64,000 bases of DNA from Marinobacter sp. es.042 (GTDB taxonomy: Bacteria; Pseudomonadota; Gammaproteobacteria; Pseudomonadales; Oleiphilaceae), in assembly GCF_900188315.1 (NCBI RefSeq), contig NZ_LT897781.1:3658001-3722000 (forward strand). The letters are read 5' to 3'. Both the position numbers and the translations under genes were made by a program. The notes under the pieces are model-generated. The model had not been told where the DNA came from, searched no databases, and was given only the letters and a program-made list of their open reading frames with translations. Of this stretch, positions 49,923-59,761 are shown piece after piece; position 1 is the first letter of the stretch; each line of letters opens with the position of its first letter.

Positions 49923-51503
49923 TCAGTGCCGGAAGTGGCGCATGCCGGTGAAGACCATGGCGATGCCGTGTTCGTTGGCCGCATCAATCACTTCCTGATC
50001 GCGCATGGAGCCACCAGGCTGGATGACAGCGGTGATACCAGCCGCCGCCGCAGCGTCAATGCCGTCGCGGAACGGGAAGAAGGCATCGGACGCCATGACC
50101 GATCCTTTCACTTCCAGGCCCTCGTCGGCGGCCTTGATACCGGCAATCTTCGCGCTGTAAACACGGCTCATCTGGCCAGCGCCGACGCCGATGGTGCGAC
50201 CCGCCTTGGCATAGACAATGGCGTTGGATTTGACGTATTTGGCCACTTCCCAGGCAAACAACAGGTCGTTGAGTTCCTGCTCGGAGGGTTGGCGCTCAGT
50301 GACCACCTTGACGTCTTCCATGGCCACCATGCCCAGGTCCCGGTCCTGAACGAGCAGACCACCGGTCACACGCTTGTAATCCATGGAGCGGGCACGGTCG
50401 CCGTCAAACTCGCCGCACGCGAGCAGACGCACGTTCTTCTTGGCGGCTACCAGTTCCACTGCTTCCGGGGCCACAGTGGGTGCGATGATCACTTCCACAA
50501 ACTGGCGGTCGATGATGGCTTGGGCGGTTTCCGCATCCAGCTCACGGTTGAAGGCGATGATGCCACCAAACGCCGAGGTGGGGTCGGTGGCGAACGCCAG
50601 GTCGTAGGCCTGCCGGATATCGGCGCCGATCGCCACACCACAGGGATTGGCATGTTTGACGATCACGCAGGCCGGATCTGCGAAAGGCTTCACGCATTCC
50701 AGGGCGGCATCGGTATCGGCCACGTTGTTGTAGCTAAGCTCCTTGCCCTGAAGCTGTTTGGCTGTGGCCACGCAGGCTTCCTTCGGGTTGCGCTCGGCGT
50801 AGAAAGCGGCGCGCTGATGCGGGTTTTCGCCATAACGCATGTCCTGGACCTTCACGTACTGCGCGTTGAAGGTGCGAGGGAAATCAGCGTTGTCGTTATC
50901 CGGCGTGCGGCCGCCCAGGTAGTTGGCGATGGCGCCATCGTAGCCAGCGGTGTGCTCAAACGCTTTTACGGCCAGATCGAATCGGGTGCTGTAGCTCAGT
51001 TGGCCATCGTTGGCTTCCAGTTCTTTCAGGACCCGGCTGTAATCACTGGCGTTGACCACGATGGCGACGTCGTTGTGGTTCTTGGCGGCGGCGCGAACCA
51101 TGGTCGGACCACCGATATCAATGTTCTCGATGGCGGTCGCCAGATCACAGTCCGGCTCTGCCACGGTCTCCTCGAAGGGGTAGAGATTGACCACAACCAT
51201 ATCGATAGGGCTAATGCCATGCTCGGACATCACCGCATCGTCAGTGCCCCGGCGCCCGAGAATCCCGCCATGGATCTTCGGGTGCAGGGTTTTTACCCGG
51301 CCATCCATCATCTCGGGAAAGCCGGTGTAGTCGGAGACTTCGGTTACCGGGATGCTGTTTTCTTTCAGGAGACGGTAGGTGCCGCCGGTGGAGAGCAGCT
51401 CGACGCCGCGTTCGGTCATGGCACGGCCGAATGCGACGATGCCGGTTTTATCACTCACGCTGATCAGGGCGCGACGGACGGAGGTGTTAGCCTGGTTTGC
51501 CAT
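49923..51503 (-). CDS. purH: Bifunctional AICAR formyltransferase / IMP cyclohydrolase
   Basis: 526 residues. The N-terminal methylglyoxal-synthase-like cyclohydrolase domain ([30 protein letters not shown] stretch, [22 protein letters not shown]) precedes the formyltransferase domain ([21 protein letters not shown]). It catalyses the last two steps of IMP synthesis. It is followed closely by purD. The 84-base gap before fis makes a separate promoter likely. Confidence 0.98.
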   Translation of the reverse strand: MANQANTSVRRALISVSDKTGIVAFGRAMTERGVELLSTGGTYRLLKENSIPVTEVSDYTGFPEMMDGRVKTLHPKIHGGILGRRGTDDAVMSEHGISPIDMVVVNLYPFEETVAEPDCDLATAIENIDIGGPTMVRAAAKNHNDVAIVVNASDYSRVLKELEANDGQLSYSTRFDLAVKAFEHTAGYDGAIANYLGGRTPDNDNADFPRTFNAQYVKVQDMRYGENPHQRAAFYAERNPKEACVATAKQLQGKELSYNNVADTDAALECVKPFADPACVIVKHANPCGVAIGADIRQAYDLAFATDPTSAFGGIIAFNRELDAETAQAIIDRQFVEVIIAPTVAPEAVELVAAKKNVRLLACGEFDGDRARSMDYKRVTGGLLVQDRDLGMVAMEDVKVVTERQPSEQELNDLLFAWEVAKYVKSNAIVYAKAGRTIGVGAGQMSRVYSAKIAGIKAADEGLEVKGSVMASDAFFPFRDGIDAAAAAGITAVIQPGGSMRDQEVIDAANEHGIAMVFTGMRHFRH

Positions 51504-51535
51504 GGGTCACTTTCTTCGCTGGAGATGAACGAATA

Positions 51536-51566
51536 AGGGCCTCGCGAATGGTGTCCGGGAGGCCCT
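51536..51566 (-). terminator. Possible terminator between fis and purH
   Basis: AGGGCCTC (51536-51543) pairs with GAGGCCCT (51559-51566), with TTATT on the minus strand after it. It lies 22 bases past the fis stop. The long loop and weak T-run make it a moderate candidate. Confidence 0.45.
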
Positions 51567-51587
51567 CTTCAAATCAGGGTGTCTGGA

Positions 51588-51905
51588 TTATAGCAGACCG
51601 TACTGCTTCAGCTTCTTGCGCAGGGTCCCGCGGTTCAGGCCCAGCATGGTGGAGGCCTTGGTCTGGTTGTTGCGGGTGTATTTCATCACCTGTTCAAGCA
51701 GGGGAGCTTCCACTTCGGAAAGCACCAGCTGGTAGACCTCGGTCACCGGAGCGCCGTCCAGTTGGGCGAAGTAGTTTTTCAGGGCGACCTCAACGCTGTC
51801 GCGCAGGGTGACGGTGTTGCCGCTGCTGTTCACCGTCTGCAACTGATGGATATCATCGTTGGCCGGGGTGCTCAGGTTGTCGTTTGCCAAAGTCTCAGCG
51901 CTCAT
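51588..51905 (-). CDS. fis: Nucleoid-associated regulator Fis
   Basis: 105 residues. The C-terminal HTH is very close to that of known Fis ([37 protein letters not shown]); the N-terminal part is the usual beta-arm and helix region. It bends DNA at rRNA and many other promoters during fast growth. Its start overlaps dusB by 4 bases, the typical gammaproteobacterial dusB-fis operon. Confidence 0.97.
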   Translation of the reverse strand: MSAETLANDNLSTPANDDIHQLQTVNSSGNTVTLRDSVEVALKNYFAQLDGAPVTEVYQLVLSEVEAPLLEQVMKYTRNNQTKASTMLGLNRGTLRKKLKQYGLL

Positions 51906-52900
51906 GCTGCGAATACCTCTCCATTTCGTAAGCCTGCAAAATACCGTTGAATCGTGTCTCTCTGCTCCAGCGCATCTTCGATCGCGTTGAAGCGTTTGCG
52001 GAACTGTTTACCCGGATCATGGGACTGCAGGTACCAGCCCACGTGTTTTCTGGCAATACGCACGCCCATGGTCTCACCATAGAAAGCATGCAACGCCTGG
52101 AGATGCTCGGTCAGAATATCCTCGACCTCATCAAGCTCCGGTGCGGCCATGTGGCTACCGGTTTCCAGGAAATGCCGAATTTCCCGGAAAATCCAGGGGC
52201 TGCCTTGGGCAGCGCGGCCAATCAGCAACCCATCGGCACCGGTATGGTGGAGCACGTCCCGGGCTTTCTCCGGCGATGTAACATCCCCGTTGGCAAACAC
52301 CGGAATGCCGATGCGGGATTTCACATCGGCGATGGTGTCGTACTCGGCATTGCCCTCGTATTTGTCCGCACGGGTTCGACCGTGAATGGCCACTGCCTGA
52401 ATGCCGGCATCCTCCGCCATTCGGGCAATAACCAGTGCGTTGCGGTTGTCCCGGTCCCATCCGGTTCGCATCTTGAGGGTGACTGGAACATCAACCGCCT
52501 GAACCACCGACTCCAGAATGTCGCGGACCAGGGCTTCATCTTTCATCAGGGCGGAACCGGCGGCCTTGTTACAGACCTTCTTGGCCGGGCAGCCCATATT
52601 AATATCGATGATCTGGGCGCCGAATTCCGCATTCTGACGGGCGGCATCGGCCAGCATTTGCGGATCGCCGCCGGCAATCTGCACCGAGCGGGGTTCAGGC
52701 TCGCCTTCATGGTTCAGGCGGGTCTGTGATTTGCGCGTATGCCAGAGTTTGCTGTCCGCTATGACCATCTCCGACACCGCCAGTCCTGCGCCCAACCTCC
52801 GGCACAAAAGACGGAAAGGGCGGTCTGTTACGCCAGCCATAGGCGCAACAATCAAGGGGTTGGGCAAGGTGTACGGCCCGATTTTTGCCGTTGGCAGCAT
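51902..52900 (-). CDS. dusB: tRNA-dihydrouridine synthase B
   Basis: 332 residues from ATG 52900; a GTG at 52918 would add 6 residues but known DusB proteins start near [25 protein letters not shown]. The FMN barrel carries the Dus signature [19 protein letters not shown], with the catalytic Cys, and [10 protein letters not shown]. It reduces uridine in the tRNA D-loop. It is the first gene of dusB-fis. The leader at 52919-53124 contains two stem-loops, GGCGGTA/TACCGCC (52982-52999) and GGCGAAAAA/TTTTTCGCC (53028-53053). Confidence 0.96.
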   Translation of the reverse strand: MLPTAKIGPYTLPNPLIVAPMAGVTDRPFRLLCRRLGAGLAVSEMVIADSKLWHTRKSQTRLNHEGEPEPRSVQIAGGDPQMLADAARQNAEFGAQIIDINMGCPAKKVCNKAAGSALMKDEALVRDILESVVQAVDVPVTLKMRTGWDRDNRNALVIARMAEDAGIQAVAIHGRTRADKYEGNAEYDTIADVKSRIGIPVFANGDVTSPEKARDVLHHTGADGLLIGRAAQGSPWIFREIRHFLETGSHMAAPELDEVEDILTEHLQALHAFYGETMGVRIARKHVGWYLQSHDPGKQFRKRFNAIEDALEQRDTIQRYFAGLRNGEVFAA

Positions 52901-52981
52901 GATCTGAGTCCGTGTCACAGCGGGTTAAGCAAAGGTCGGGCTGAGCGGTTGTTCAATAAGTAACCGATCCAGCATCCGAAG

Positions 52982-53053
52982 GGCGGTAATGATACCGCCG
53001 GGTGGACCATGATTGAAGGGGCTGGGCGGCGAAAAAACTGATTATTTTTCGCC
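52982..53053. other. Two stem-loops upstream of dusB
   Basis: GGCGGTA-ATGA-TACCGCC (52982-52999) and GGCGAAAAA-ACTGATTA-TTTTTCGCC (53028-53053) lie in the 206-base gap between dusB and the DUF3426 gene. They could be a terminator for the latter or leader structures of dusB-fis; neither has a clear trailing T-run on the minus strand. Confidence 0.4.
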
Positions 53054-53124
53054 CTTTCTGGTTGACTTTTGTTCTGTGCGATGACCGTCGGGAATGGCTG
53101 TCGAGTAAATACTTCCTTACTGCA

Positions 53125-54381
53125 TCAGGGTGCGTGGGGGCGGAAGAGGATGTTGTAATTCACCGCGTCACGGCCCGGATCCCGAATGTTGATGGCAATG
53201 CGAACGGGGGTATCCGTGGGCATGGCGTCCAGCTCCCGACCTTCGCCGGCCAGGTACTCCTCAGGCGTGAACAGACTCTGTGCCACCACATCGCCATTCA
53301 GGTTGGAAAAGGTGAGGGCAATGGCGGGAAAGGGTTGCTCGAAGTCGGCCCGGTTAATGATCACCGCATCGACCACCAGTTGCGAGCGATTATCCGGATC
53401 GGTCCGCACCACCAGTTTCCGGCTCTGGATGGCTTCCACATTGATCAGCGGTTTGAGTTCGCAGCCGGCCAGTTCACAGCCTTTCTCATAGAACGGGCGC
53501 AGCTCTGGGATGGCCGACAGTCGATCGAACTGGAACCAGGTTACCTGGGCGATCAGAACACCGATCAGGCCCAGGACAATAACGCTCCACACGATCGTGC
53601 GGACGCCACTTCCACCGGAATCGACAGCAACCGGCTCCCGGCGTAGATCCCGGAAGGGCGGGTCAGCATGGAACGCGTCGGCCGGCCGCTCCGGCTCATC
53701 AAAATCGAAACCGGATTCGTCCACAAAGTCATCGAACGGATCGGAATCTTTGGCCGGCCGGGTCGCCGCGGAAGAGGGTGTTCCGGTCTGCTCAAATACC
53801 GGTTCTTCCTCCAGGCTCAGCTCAGGGCGAGGCTCTGGCCTGGGCTCAGGTTCGGGAGAGGTTTCTTCAGGCTCCGGTTCGGGGGTAGGCTCTGGGCGCT
53901 GGGGGGCAGAAGGTTTTCGGGATGCTGGCTCGTCATCCTGAAGAATGGCTTCGGCCCAGCTTTCATCGACTTGCTCATCGGGGCTGTCGGTGTCAGCGTC
54001 TTTGTAGTCTGCTTCGTCGCGCTCATCAAAGCTGCGGAAACTGTCGCTTAACTCGTCATCGGAGAAGGTCAGCTTGGTGCCGGCGTAAGGCCCTTCCGCC
54101 GCATCCTCTTCCGGGTTGTCGGCGAAAACAAAATCCTCCTCGCTGACGCCGGAGCCGGAAGCAGAACCGGCAGACGATGATGCACCTGCGGGTTGTGCCG
54201 GGGCAGTCGGGGTTCGTGGTTTCTCGCCACCGCCCGGGATAACCTGGTGCTCTATGGCATTGAACACCTTCATGCAGTTCCCGCAGCGCACTTTGCCCTT
54301 GGCAATGCCAAGCTGTTCTTCGGTTACCCGGAACCGTGTCTGGCAATTCGGGCACTGTGTCTGCAGGCTGCTCTGGGTCAT
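53125..54381 (-). CDS. Zinc-ribbon membrane protein, DUF3426 family
   Basis: 418 residues. The N-terminus is an MJ0042-type zinc ribbon (CPNCQTRF...VRCGNCMKVFNA, two CxxC pairs). A long Pro/Glu-rich disordered middle (about 60-230) follows, then one transmembrane helix (TIVWSVIVLGLIGVLIAQVTWF, about 262-283) and a C-terminal DUF3426 domain. This architecture is common next to prmA in gammaproteobacteria; the function is unknown. Confidence 0.9.
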   Translation of the reverse strand: MTQSSLQTQCPNCQTRFRVTEEQLGIAKGKVRCGNCMKVFNAIEHQVIPGGGEKPRTPTAPAQPAGASSSAGSASGSGVSEEDFVFADNPEEDAAEGPYAGTKLTFSDDELSDSFRSFDERDEADYKDADTDSPDEQVDESWAEAILQDDEPASRKPSAPQRPEPTPEPEPEETSPEPEPRPEPRPELSLEEEPVFEQTGTPSSAATRPAKDSDPFDDFVDESGFDFDEPERPADAFHADPPFRDLRREPVAVDSGGSGVRTIVWSVIVLGLIGVLIAQVTWFQFDRLSAIPELRPFYEKGCELAGCELKPLINVEAIQSRKLVVRTDPDNRSQLVVDAVIINRADFEQPFPAIALTFSNLNGDVVAQSLFTPEEYLAGEGRELDAMPTDTPVRIAINIRDPGRDAVNYNILFRPHAP

Positions 54382-54442
54382 GCTTCTTCCTGAAAGCGAC
54401 TAGGCTACGAGTTTCGGAGTTTAGTCGTTAAGACCGGTTTCG

Positions 54443-55342
54443 TCATCTGTCGTGGCGCCGTCCTGTGAGGCGTATCCACTCTTCCCGCTGCTCGGGCTCG
54501 TCCATAACGAACCATGGCTCATAGGCGGCCATTACTTCCCGGGCCTGGTTAGACAGGATGCCGGACAGCACCAGATCGCCGCCGGGCCTGGTTCGCGAGG
54601 CAAGATGGGGAGCAAGGCCGATCAGGGGCTGGGCCAGGATGTTGGCAAGCATGATGTCGGCTTTGGTCTCGGGTTCGTTGTCTGGCAGGAACAGGTCCAG
54701 CCTGCTGTCTTCGACACTGTTGCGGCGGGCGTTTTCCCGGCTGGCTTCGAGGGCCTGCGGATCGGTATCGACACCAATCACATGGTCTGCGCCAAGGAGC
54801 AGGGCCGCAAGGCCGAGAATGCCGGAGCCACAGCCGTAATCGATCACCTGCTTACCATGGGGATCCTGGCCATCAAGCCATTCGAGGCAGAGAGCTGTGG
54901 TTGGATGGGTGCCGGTACCGAAGGCCAGACCGGGGTCCAGCATCAGATTCGCCGCATCAGGGTCAGGTGCGTCATGCCAGCTTGGGACTATCCAGAGCCG
55001 CTCGCCGAATTTCAGGGGCTGGAAATCGTCCATCCAGGCCCGCTCCCAATCCTTGTCCTCAACCAGAGTGACGTCGATTTCCGGAAGGGCCTGCTGGGTT
55101 TGCTGGTGCCAGGCATCCCGGATATCGGCGCAGAGCTGCTCGATATCCCGGTCGGAATCGAACAGCCCGGTCACCGTCGTCTGGCTCCATAAAGGGGTGG
55201 TGCCGGGATCCGGCTCATAGAGGGGCTGGTCGGCGGCATCTTCCATGGAGACGGCGTCAGAGCCCATCTCCATGAGCAGATCCTCAAGCTGATCCGCGTT
55301 GTCCGGATCAGCGGGAATCTGGAGTTGTATCCAGGGCATCAT
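54443..55342 (-). CDS. prmA: Ribosomal protein L11 methyltransferase
   Basis: 299 residues, full length. The SAM-binding motif VIDYGCGSGILGLAALLLGA and the PrmA-specific LDPGLAFGTGTHPTTALCLEWL are clear. It trimethylates several residues of ribosomal protein L11. The ATG shares one base with the accC stop (TAATG); a second in-frame ATG lies 3 bases on. It is the last gene of the aroQ-accB-accC-prmA operon. Confidence 0.97.
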   Translation of the reverse strand: MMPWIQLQIPADPDNADQLEDLLMEMGSDAVSMEDAADQPLYEPDPGTTPLWSQTTVTGLFDSDRDIEQLCADIRDAWHQQTQQALPEIDVTLVEDKDWERAWMDDFQPLKFGERLWIVPSWHDAPDPDAANLMLDPGLAFGTGTHPTTALCLEWLDGQDPHGKQVIDYGCGSGILGLAALLLGADHVIGVDTDPQALEASRENARRNSVEDSRLDLFLPDNEPETKADIMLANILAQPLIGLAPHLASRTRPGGDLVLSGILSNQAREVMAAYEPWFVMDEPEQREEWIRLTGRRHDR

Positions 55343-56688
55343 TAATCCCGTATCAGTTTCTCGAGGTAGTGGATGGTGAAGTCTACCTGTTTAAAGCCAC
55401 CATCGCGTACCAGTTTCCGATGCAGAGATTGATTGGTCTTGATGCCCTCGACCACCAGTTCGTCCAGCGCGTTCTTCATCCGGCGACGGGCAATGTCCCT
55501 GTCGTCGCCCCAGGTGATCAGTTTGGCCACCAGGGAATCGTAGTAGGGGGGAACCGTGTAACCGCTGTACAGGTGTGAATCCACCCGCACGCCATTACCG
55601 CCCGGGGCGTGGAAGTGTTTGACCTTGCCGGGGCTGGGGATAAAGGTTTTCGGATCCTCGGCGTTGATCCGGCACTCCATGGCGTGGCCGGAAATCCGGA
55701 TGTCGTCCTGGGTGTATTGCAGCGGCAGGCCGCTGGCAATGCGGAGCTGTTCGCGGACGATATCAACACCGGTGACCATCTCGGAGACCGGATGTTCCAC
55801 CTGGACACGGGTGTTCATTTCGATGAAATAGAACTCGCCGTCCTGATACAGGAACTCGAATGTACCGGCGCCCACATAACCGATTTCCTTACAGGCATCG
55901 GTACAGGCTTTCAGGGTGCGCTCGCGGGATTCCGGATTGATGTTCGGGGCCGGAGCTTCCTCTATCACCTTCTGGTTTCGGCGCTGCATGGAGCAGTCGC
56001 GATCGCCCAGGTGAATGCAGTTGCCGTGCATGTCAGCAAGAACCTGTACTTCCACGTGACGTGGGGTTTCCAGGAACTTCTCGAGGTAAACCGTCGGGTC
56101 GCCAAAGGCATTCTTGGCTTCACTCTGGGTGATCTGGACACCCTTGAGCAGGGCCGCCTCAGAATGGACCACCTGCATCCCGCGGCCGCCGCCACCGGAA
56201 GCCGCCTTGATCATGACGGGGTAGCCGATTTCCCGGGCAATCCTCAGGGTCCGCTCCTCATCGTCGTCCAGCGGGCCATCGGAGCCCGGCACGGTCGGAA
56301 CGCCGGCCTTGATCATGGCGTTGATAGCGGACACCTTGTTCCCCATCAGCCGGATGGTTTCGGCCTTGGGACCGATGAAGCGGAACCCGCTCTTTTCCAC
56401 CTGTTCGGCAAAATCGGCGTTCTCGGCAAGGAAGCCGTAGCCGGGGTGAATACCCACGGAATCGGTTACCTCGGCGGCGCTGATGATGGTTGGGATGTTC
56501 AGGTAGCTGTCGGTCGCACTGTTAGGGCCAATACAGACAGACTCGTCGGCAAGACGTACGTGCATCAGGTCGCGATCGACCTGGGAATGCACTGCCACGG
56601 TCTTGATGCCCAGCTCCTTGCAGGCGCGCAGAATCCGGAGGGCAATTTCACCCCGGTTTGCGATCAGAACTTTTTCTAACATGGCCAT
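55342..56688 (-). CDS. accC: Acetyl-CoA carboxylase biotin carboxylase subunit
   Basis: 448 residues. [29 protein letters not shown]-grasp motif [15 protein letters not shown], catalytic stretch [19 protein letters not shown] and [18 protein letters not shown] are all present. It carboxylates the biotin on AccB, the first step of fatty acid synthesis. It lies 18 bases after accB. ATG 56688 and ATG 56682 are both possible; neither has a strong ribosome site. Confidence 0.98.
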   Translation of the reverse strand: MAMLEKVLIANRGEIALRILRACKELGIKTVAVHSQVDRDLMHVRLADESVCIGPNSATDSYLNIPTIISAAEVTDSVGIHPGYGFLAENADFAEQVEKSGFRFIGPKAETIRLMGNKVSAINAMIKAGVPTVPGSDGPLDDDEERTLRIAREIGYPVMIKAASGGGGRGMQVVHSEAALLKGVQITQSEAKNAFGDPTVYLEKFLETPRHVEVQVLADMHGNCIHLGDRDCSMQRRNQKVIEEAPAPNINPESRERTLKACTDACKEIGYVGAGTFEFLYQDGEFYFIEMNTRVQVEHPVSEMVTGVDIVREQLRIASGLPLQYTQDDIRISGHAMECRINAEDPKTFIPSPGKVKHFHAPGGNGVRVDSHLYSGYTVPPYYDSLVAKLITWGDDRDIARRRMKNALDELVVEGIKTNQSLHRKLVRDGGFKQVDFTIHYLEKLIRD

Positions 56689-56706
56689 GAGTAGCTATCA
56701 CCGCGT

Positions 56707-57174
56707 TCAGGAAATGACGACCAGGGGCTGGTCAAACTCAACCGGCTGGCCATTCTCGACCAGGATGTCCTTGATTGTGCCGCTCTTGTCGGCCTCAATC
56801 TGGTTCATCATCTTCATGGCCTCCACGATGCAGATGACATCACCCACATTGACGGTCTGGCCAACTTCCACAAACGCCTTGGCTGTGGGCGAGGGTGAGC
56901 GATAGAAAGTGCCTACCATGGGAGACTTCACGCTGTGCCCGGATGGGGCCGCTGGCGCAGAGGACTCTTCGGAGGTCGGAGCGGACGCTGCCGGCGCCGG
57001 AGCTGGCTGCTGGGCGGGAGCTGGCGCCGGGTAGTGGCTCACGTACTGGGGGCCGGCAGCCGGTTCACGCCGGCGGGAGATGCGTACCGAATCGTCGGCC
57101 TCGTGAATCTCCAGCTCCTCGACGTCAGATTCCTCGAGCAGCTCGATCAGTTTCTTGATTTTACGAATATCCAT
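56707..57174 (-). CDS. accB: Acetyl-CoA carboxylase biotin carboxyl carrier protein
   Basis: 155 residues. [23 protein letters not shown] is the AccB N-terminus; a Pro/Ala-rich linker (about 50-80) follows, and the biotinyl domain ends with EAMKMMN holding the lysine that is biotinylated. It carries carboxybiotin between the two half-reactions of acetyl-CoA carboxylase. It lies 27 bases after aroQ and before accC. Confidence 0.98.
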   Translation of the reverse strand: MDIRKIKKLIELLEESDVEELEIHEADDSVRISRRREPAAGPQYVSHYPAPAPAQQPAPAPAASAPTSEESSAPAAPSGHSVKSPMVGTFYRSPSPTAKAFVEVGQTVNVGDVICIVEAMKMMNQIEADKSGTIKDILVENGQPVEFDQPLVVIS

Positions 57175-57201
57175 AGTCAGTCCAGTCCCGTTTTGTCAGG
57201 T

Positions 57202-57642
57202 CTATCGGTGAATGCGTTTCAGGGCTGCCTGGAGTGCGAGTTCGTACCCCTGGCTACCCAGCCCACAGATAACGCCTTCGGCGATATCCGAGAAATAGGA
57301 GTGATGCCGGAACGGTTCCCGGGCATGCACGTTCGAAAAATGCACTTCTATAAAGGGAATTCCCGAGGCCAGCATGGCGTCGCGCAGGGCAACGCTGGTG
57401 TGGGTGAAGGCCGCGGGGTTGATGATGATGAAATCCACGCCTTCCGCCCGGGCCTCGTGAACCCGCTCAATCAGTTCGTACTCGGCGTTTGATTGCAGGT
57501 GCAGCAGATGATGCCCCTGCTCTGCCGCCAGTGAGCGCAACCGGTCGTCGATGTCCGCCAGTGTCTCGTAACCATAGACCTCCGGCTCGCGGGTACCGAG
57601 CATGTTGAGGTTGGGTCCGTGGAGCACGAGAATTGTCGACAT
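57202..57642 (-). CDS. aroQ: Type II 3-dehydroquinate dehydratase
   Basis: 146 residues, a dodecameric type II enzyme. [21 protein letters not shown] at the N-terminus (catalytic Tyr) and [20 protein letters not shown] are conserved. [19 protein letters not shown] contains the catalytic His. It makes 3-dehydroshikimate in the shikimate pathway. First gene of aroQ-accB-accC-prmA, as in many gammaproteobacteria. Confidence 0.97.
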   Translation of the reverse strand: MSTILVLHGPNLNMLGTREPEVYGYETLADIDDRLRSLAAEQGHHLLHLQSNAEYELIERVHEARAEGVDFIIINPAAFTHTSVALRDAMLASGIPFIEVHFSNVHAREPFRHHSYFSDIAEGVICGLGSQGYELALQAALKRIHR

Positions 57643-57949
57643 GGTTCTGTCTGCCTTGATGTCTTTTTACAGGATCGCCGATTTTAACGGCATGTTCCCC
57701 CAATGGTGCGTGCTTGTTTTGTTCAGATCAACACTTTTTGACAATCGTCCCTGTTGTCCATTGGTCGTAAAAAGACTGCAAATGAATCGAAACGGGATCT
57801 TTCCGCTGATGACAATCATTGTCGTGAACGGCGGAACGGACTTCCATACGACGTTGGTTTCATAAAAGGTAGCAGTCGGGCAGTGACTGAGCCATGCCCG
57901 ACCGAAAATTGTCTGAAGAGAGGAATTCGGGCCGTGGCACGGCCCGAAT
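57643..57949. promoter_or_regulatory. Intergenic region upstream of aroQ
   Basis: A 307-base stretch between aroQ and the diguanylate cyclase gene, both on the minus strand. It should carry the promoter of aroQ-accB-accC-prmA; AT-rich DNA around 57710-57800 fits, but I cannot assign boxes with confidence. No gene is seen apart from short unlikely frames. Confidence 0.4.
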
Positions 57950-57951
57950 TC
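57923..57951 (-). terminator. Strong hairpin at the end of the diguanylate cyclase gene
   Basis: GAATTCGGGCCGT (57923-57935), loop GGC, ACGGCCCGAATTC (57939-57951): a 13-bp perfect stem overlapping the stop codon at 57950. No T-run follows on the minus strand, so it may pause or stabilise the transcript rather than end it alone. Confidence 0.55.
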
Positions 57952-59563
57952 AGGAATCGGCCAGGCTTACGCAGTTGCGGCCAAGCTCCTTGGAGCTGTA
58001 GAGCGCACGGTCGGCCCGCTCGCACAGTGCCTGGGAGGTGTTGTCGTCCCAGGCCGCGATGCCACAACTGAAGGTGACATTGAATTCCCGGTCGCCGGCC
58101 GGTTGCTGCAACTCAGAGAACCGCTCCCGGATTTCATTGAGAACGTTCCGGGCATCGCTTGGGCGGGTGTTGGGCAGGATGATGGCAAATTCCTCACCAC
58201 CGTAACGGCCGATGTGGTCGGTCTTGCGCAGGCGTTGTTTGAGGAACATCGACAGACTGCGCAGCACCCGGTCGCCGATCGGGTGGCCAAAGGTATCGTT
58301 CACTTTCTTGAAGTAGTCGATGTCGATCATCGCAAAGCATAGCGGCTGTTCTTTCTGGCGCGCCCGCACGATCTCCTGGTCCAGCAGGTGGAGGGTGTGG
58401 GTGTGGTTGAACAGGCCCGTCAGGCTGTCGCGAATCATCAGGGCCAGCAACGAGCGGGCACGCCGCCCGCGATTGTGGATTGTGGCAATCAGGTGTTTCG
58501 GGTCGATCGGTTTGGTCAGGAAGTCGTCGCCGCCCAGGCTCATGGCGTGGAGCTGTTTCGTAACGTCTTCCTCGGCCGAGAGGTAAATGATGGGCACGCT
58601 GTGAAAACGGTCCTGCTGGCGGATCACCCGGGCGATTTCCATGCCCGTACAGCCCGGCATATACATGTCGAGGATGATGATCTCCGGCGAGAATTCCTCC
58701 AGGGCGTGGATGATCTGCATCGGGTCGGTGATGATGTGGGCGGTCATGCCCGCTTTCTTCAACACCGTTTCCATATATTTTGCCTGAGCCCGGGAATCAT
58801 CCAGAACCAGAACCTTATAGGGCTCCACGGTGTTGCCGTGGGTATAGGTCTCGATCTTTTCGATCAGTTGCCCGGGATCGACAGCAGGGTAGAAAAACTC
58901 TTCCCCGCCGCAACGGGAAGCCTGCAGACGGGTCTCGATGGAACCGTCCTCGTCACTCATGAAAATAATCGGAATGGGCGTATCGTGTCGTTCCTGCAGG
59001 CGTTCGATGGTGGTCATGCCGGCATTGGGCGAGCCGCCGAAATTGACGTCTACCAGGATGGTTTCCGGCTTGTGCAGTGCGCAGGCTTCGGTCAGTTCAT
59101 CGGCATTGGCAAAGGCGGATGCCCGGAAGCCGAAGAATTCCAGCTGCCGGATCAGGCGGGCTGCCATCTCCTGGTTGGCCAGGGCAATGTAAACCGGGGT
59201 TCGACGAAATTGGTGGGGCGCTTCGGAACTGTTGAGGTCGGTCCTGCGCAGAGTGCTCTGGGACAGGGTCTCGATGGCATCCTGCAGCTGTCGCTCCAGG
59301 CTCTCGTTCAGCGCAGATCCCGGTTCCCACTGGTTGATCAGCGCCAGCGTGGTCTGACCGGCCCGGGCGTGGCTATCCATTTCAAACCGCTGGGCGTAGC
59401 GCACCAGTTTGTCCGTAGCCGCCGCGAACTCGTTGCGGTGGGCCGCGGCCTTGTCCCGGTCCTCGTGAATTTTCTGCCAGGTATCCAGAACAACCCGGGC
59501 CTGGGTTGTCACACGGCGTGCGAAATGCTGCCTGAGTTTTTCTTTCTGGCTTTCGTCGTTCAT
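57950..59563 (-). CDS. Diguanylate cyclase with two receiver domains
   Basis: 537 residues from ATG 59563 (MNDESQKEKLRQHFARR); a longer frame to 59929 is judged untranslated because it runs into the divergent gene's leader. After a helical N-terminus there are two receiver domains: one at about 125-245 (VYIALANQEMAARLI, ILVDVNFGG), and one at about 252-370 with a normal phospho-Asp (YKVLVLDDSRAQ, IIILDMYMPGCTG). The GGDEF domain is intact: GGEEF near 454, with an RKTD inhibitory site 5 residues before it. It should make c-di-GMP under product feedback control. It is divergent from a LapD-like receptor gene. Confidence 0.92.
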   Translation of the reverse strand: MNDESQKEKLRQHFARRVTTQARVVLDTWQKIHEDRDKAAAHRNEFAAATDKLVRYAQRFEMDSHARAGQTTLALINQWEPGSALNESLERQLQDAIETLSQSTLRRTDLNSSEAPHQFRRTPVYIALANQEMAARLIRQLEFFGFRASAFANADELTEACALHKPETILVDVNFGGSPNAGMTTIERLQERHDTPIPIIFMSDEDGSIETRLQASRCGGEEFFYPAVDPGQLIEKIETYTHGNTVEPYKVLVLDDSRAQAKYMETVLKKAGMTAHIITDPMQIIHALEEFSPEIIILDMYMPGCTGMEIARVIRQQDRFHSVPIIYLSAEEDVTKQLHAMSLGGDDFLTKPIDPKHLIATIHNRGRRARSLLALMIRDSLTGLFNHTHTLHLLDQEIVRARQKEQPLCFAMIDIDYFKKVNDTFGHPIGDRVLRSLSMFLKQRLRKTDHIGRYGGEEFAIILPNTRPSDARNVLNEIRERFSELQQPAGDREFNVTFSCGIAAWDDNTSQALCERADRALYSSKELGRNCVSLADS

Positions 59564-59761
59564 GTTGCTCGGGCCTGTCTCTTTTTCGTTATTGGTCGTC
59601 CTTTCCCGGGGTGGACGATTTTTCAACCTTAGTCCTTTTGCAGAGTCTATAGTGTTTAATGTTGTCGGCGTAGGTTGCGCTATGTAAATGTTTGTCAACT
59701 CTGCGGTGCAGGTCACAAACACCTGGCCGGCTGGCTCACAGCCAATCCGGAGAAGCTCCCC

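Noticed and set aside
48813..51536. 907-residue open frame on the plus strand
   Set aside because: Antisense to purD and purH, whose protein sequences are clearly conserved; the frame is a product of codon bias in the real genes.
58388..59632. 414-residue plus-strand open frame
   Set aside because: Antisense to the diguanylate cyclase gene with its intact receiver and GGEEF domains.
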